DNA from: Burkholderiales bacterium | GTDB taxonomy: Bacteria > Pseudomonadota > Gammaproteobacteria > Burkholderiales > CAIKXV01 | NCBI GenBank assembly: GCA_019751575.1 | Contig: JAIENF010000784.1 | Location: 1-6,195, forward strand | Direction of reading: 5' to 3' | Length of the DNA stretch: 6,195 bases | In this document: positions 6,058 to 6,195 of the stretch, piece by piece | Layout of the letters: the number at the start of each line of letters is the position of its first letter | Numbering within the stretch: the first letter of the stretch is position 1 | Position numbers and translations under genes: made by a program | The notes under the pieces: model-generated | Told to the model about the DNA's origin: nothing | What the model saw: only the letters and a program-made list of their open reading frames with translations | Database searches by the model: none

Positions 6058-6195
6058 GTGACTGAGCGGCACAGGCCGGCCGTGCTGTCGCGCGCCGCAG
6101 CGGCGATGTTCGCGGCGGCGATGCTCGCGGCCGCCGGATGCGCGACCCGTGGCGAACTGCCGGCCCCGCCCGCGCCGGCAGCATCGGGCGCCGGG
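6058..6195 (+). CDS. N-terminus of a lipoprotein, possibly murein transglycosylase A (runs off window)
   Basis: From a GTG at 6058 an open frame of 46 codons reaches the right edge. It encodes a short basic N-region (RHR), a hydrophobic Ala/Met/Leu-rich core, and the lipobox-like LAAAGC with the lipidation Cys at residue 28, followed by a Gly/Pro/Ala-rich linker. This is a type II signal peptide of an outer- or inner-membrane lipoprotein. The catalytic domain is not visible, so the function is inferred only: in betaproteobacteria the lipoprotein lytic transglycosylase mltA often sits next to apaG in the same direction, and E. coli MltA is a lipoprotein. The ribosome site is weak (GGAA just upstream), and a GTG at 6082 is an alternative start. 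Confidence 0.55.
   Translation, partial: MTERHRPAVLSRAAAAMFAAAMLAAAGCATRGELPAPPAPAASGAG

Noticed and set aside
5570..6184. Minus-strand open frame antisense to apaG and the lipoprotein gene
   Set aside because: Shadow of apaG with Arg/Ala/His-rich composition; the short membrane protein in another frame is more credible.

Overview
The window is ordinary, GC-rich proteobacterial chromosome, most likely from a betaproteobacterium. That call rests on gene order and protein style: an rpe-gph-trpE run with apaG divergent from rpe, and trpG-trpD further on, is as I recall the usual betaproteobacterial arrangement. The anthranilate synthase, TrpG and TrpD proteins also read like that group. I saw no tRNA, rRNA, insertion sequence, phage gene or CRISPR array.

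Layout from left to right. Positions 1-1288, minus strand: the N-terminal two thirds of trpD (cut by the window edge) preceded by trpG, 10 nt apart. Positions 1289-1507: an intergenic region with two GC-rich inverted repeats on the trpG side and an AT-richer, partly palindromic patch that could hold divergent promoters. Positions 1508-2362, plus strand: a YpfJ-type neutral zinc metallopeptidase. It sits backwards inside what is normally a contiguous trpE-trpG-trpD unit. Positions 2391-3881, minus strand: trpE. Positions 3882-4111: a leader region with a likely Trp-codon-containing leader peptide (trpL, with Trp-Arg-Trp) and two hairpins, pointing to attenuation-type control. Positions 4112-5457, minus strand: rpe followed by gph, overlapping as ATGA. 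Positions 5513-5890, plus strand: apaG, divergent from rpe. Positions 5884-6039, minus strand: a small single-pass membrane protein of unknown function. Positions 6058-6195, plus strand: the start of a lipoprotein gene, possibly murein transglycosylase A judging only by context.

How the genes work together: TrpE and TrpG are the two subunits of anthranilate synthase, which makes anthranilate from chorismate and glutamine. TrpD then joins anthranilate to PRPP. Rpe (pentose phosphate/Calvin cycle epimerase) and Gph (2-phosphoglycolate phosphatase) are carbon-metabolism enzymes that share the upstream part of the transcription unit. Because the peptidase gene splits trpE from trpG, the two anthranilate synthase subunits probably cannot share a simple short transcript here, so trpGD presumably has its own promoter.

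The most interesting things are regulatory: the trpL-like leader with hairpins before trpE, and the operon split by the reversed peptidase gene. I found no convincing evidence for a new multi-gene system.
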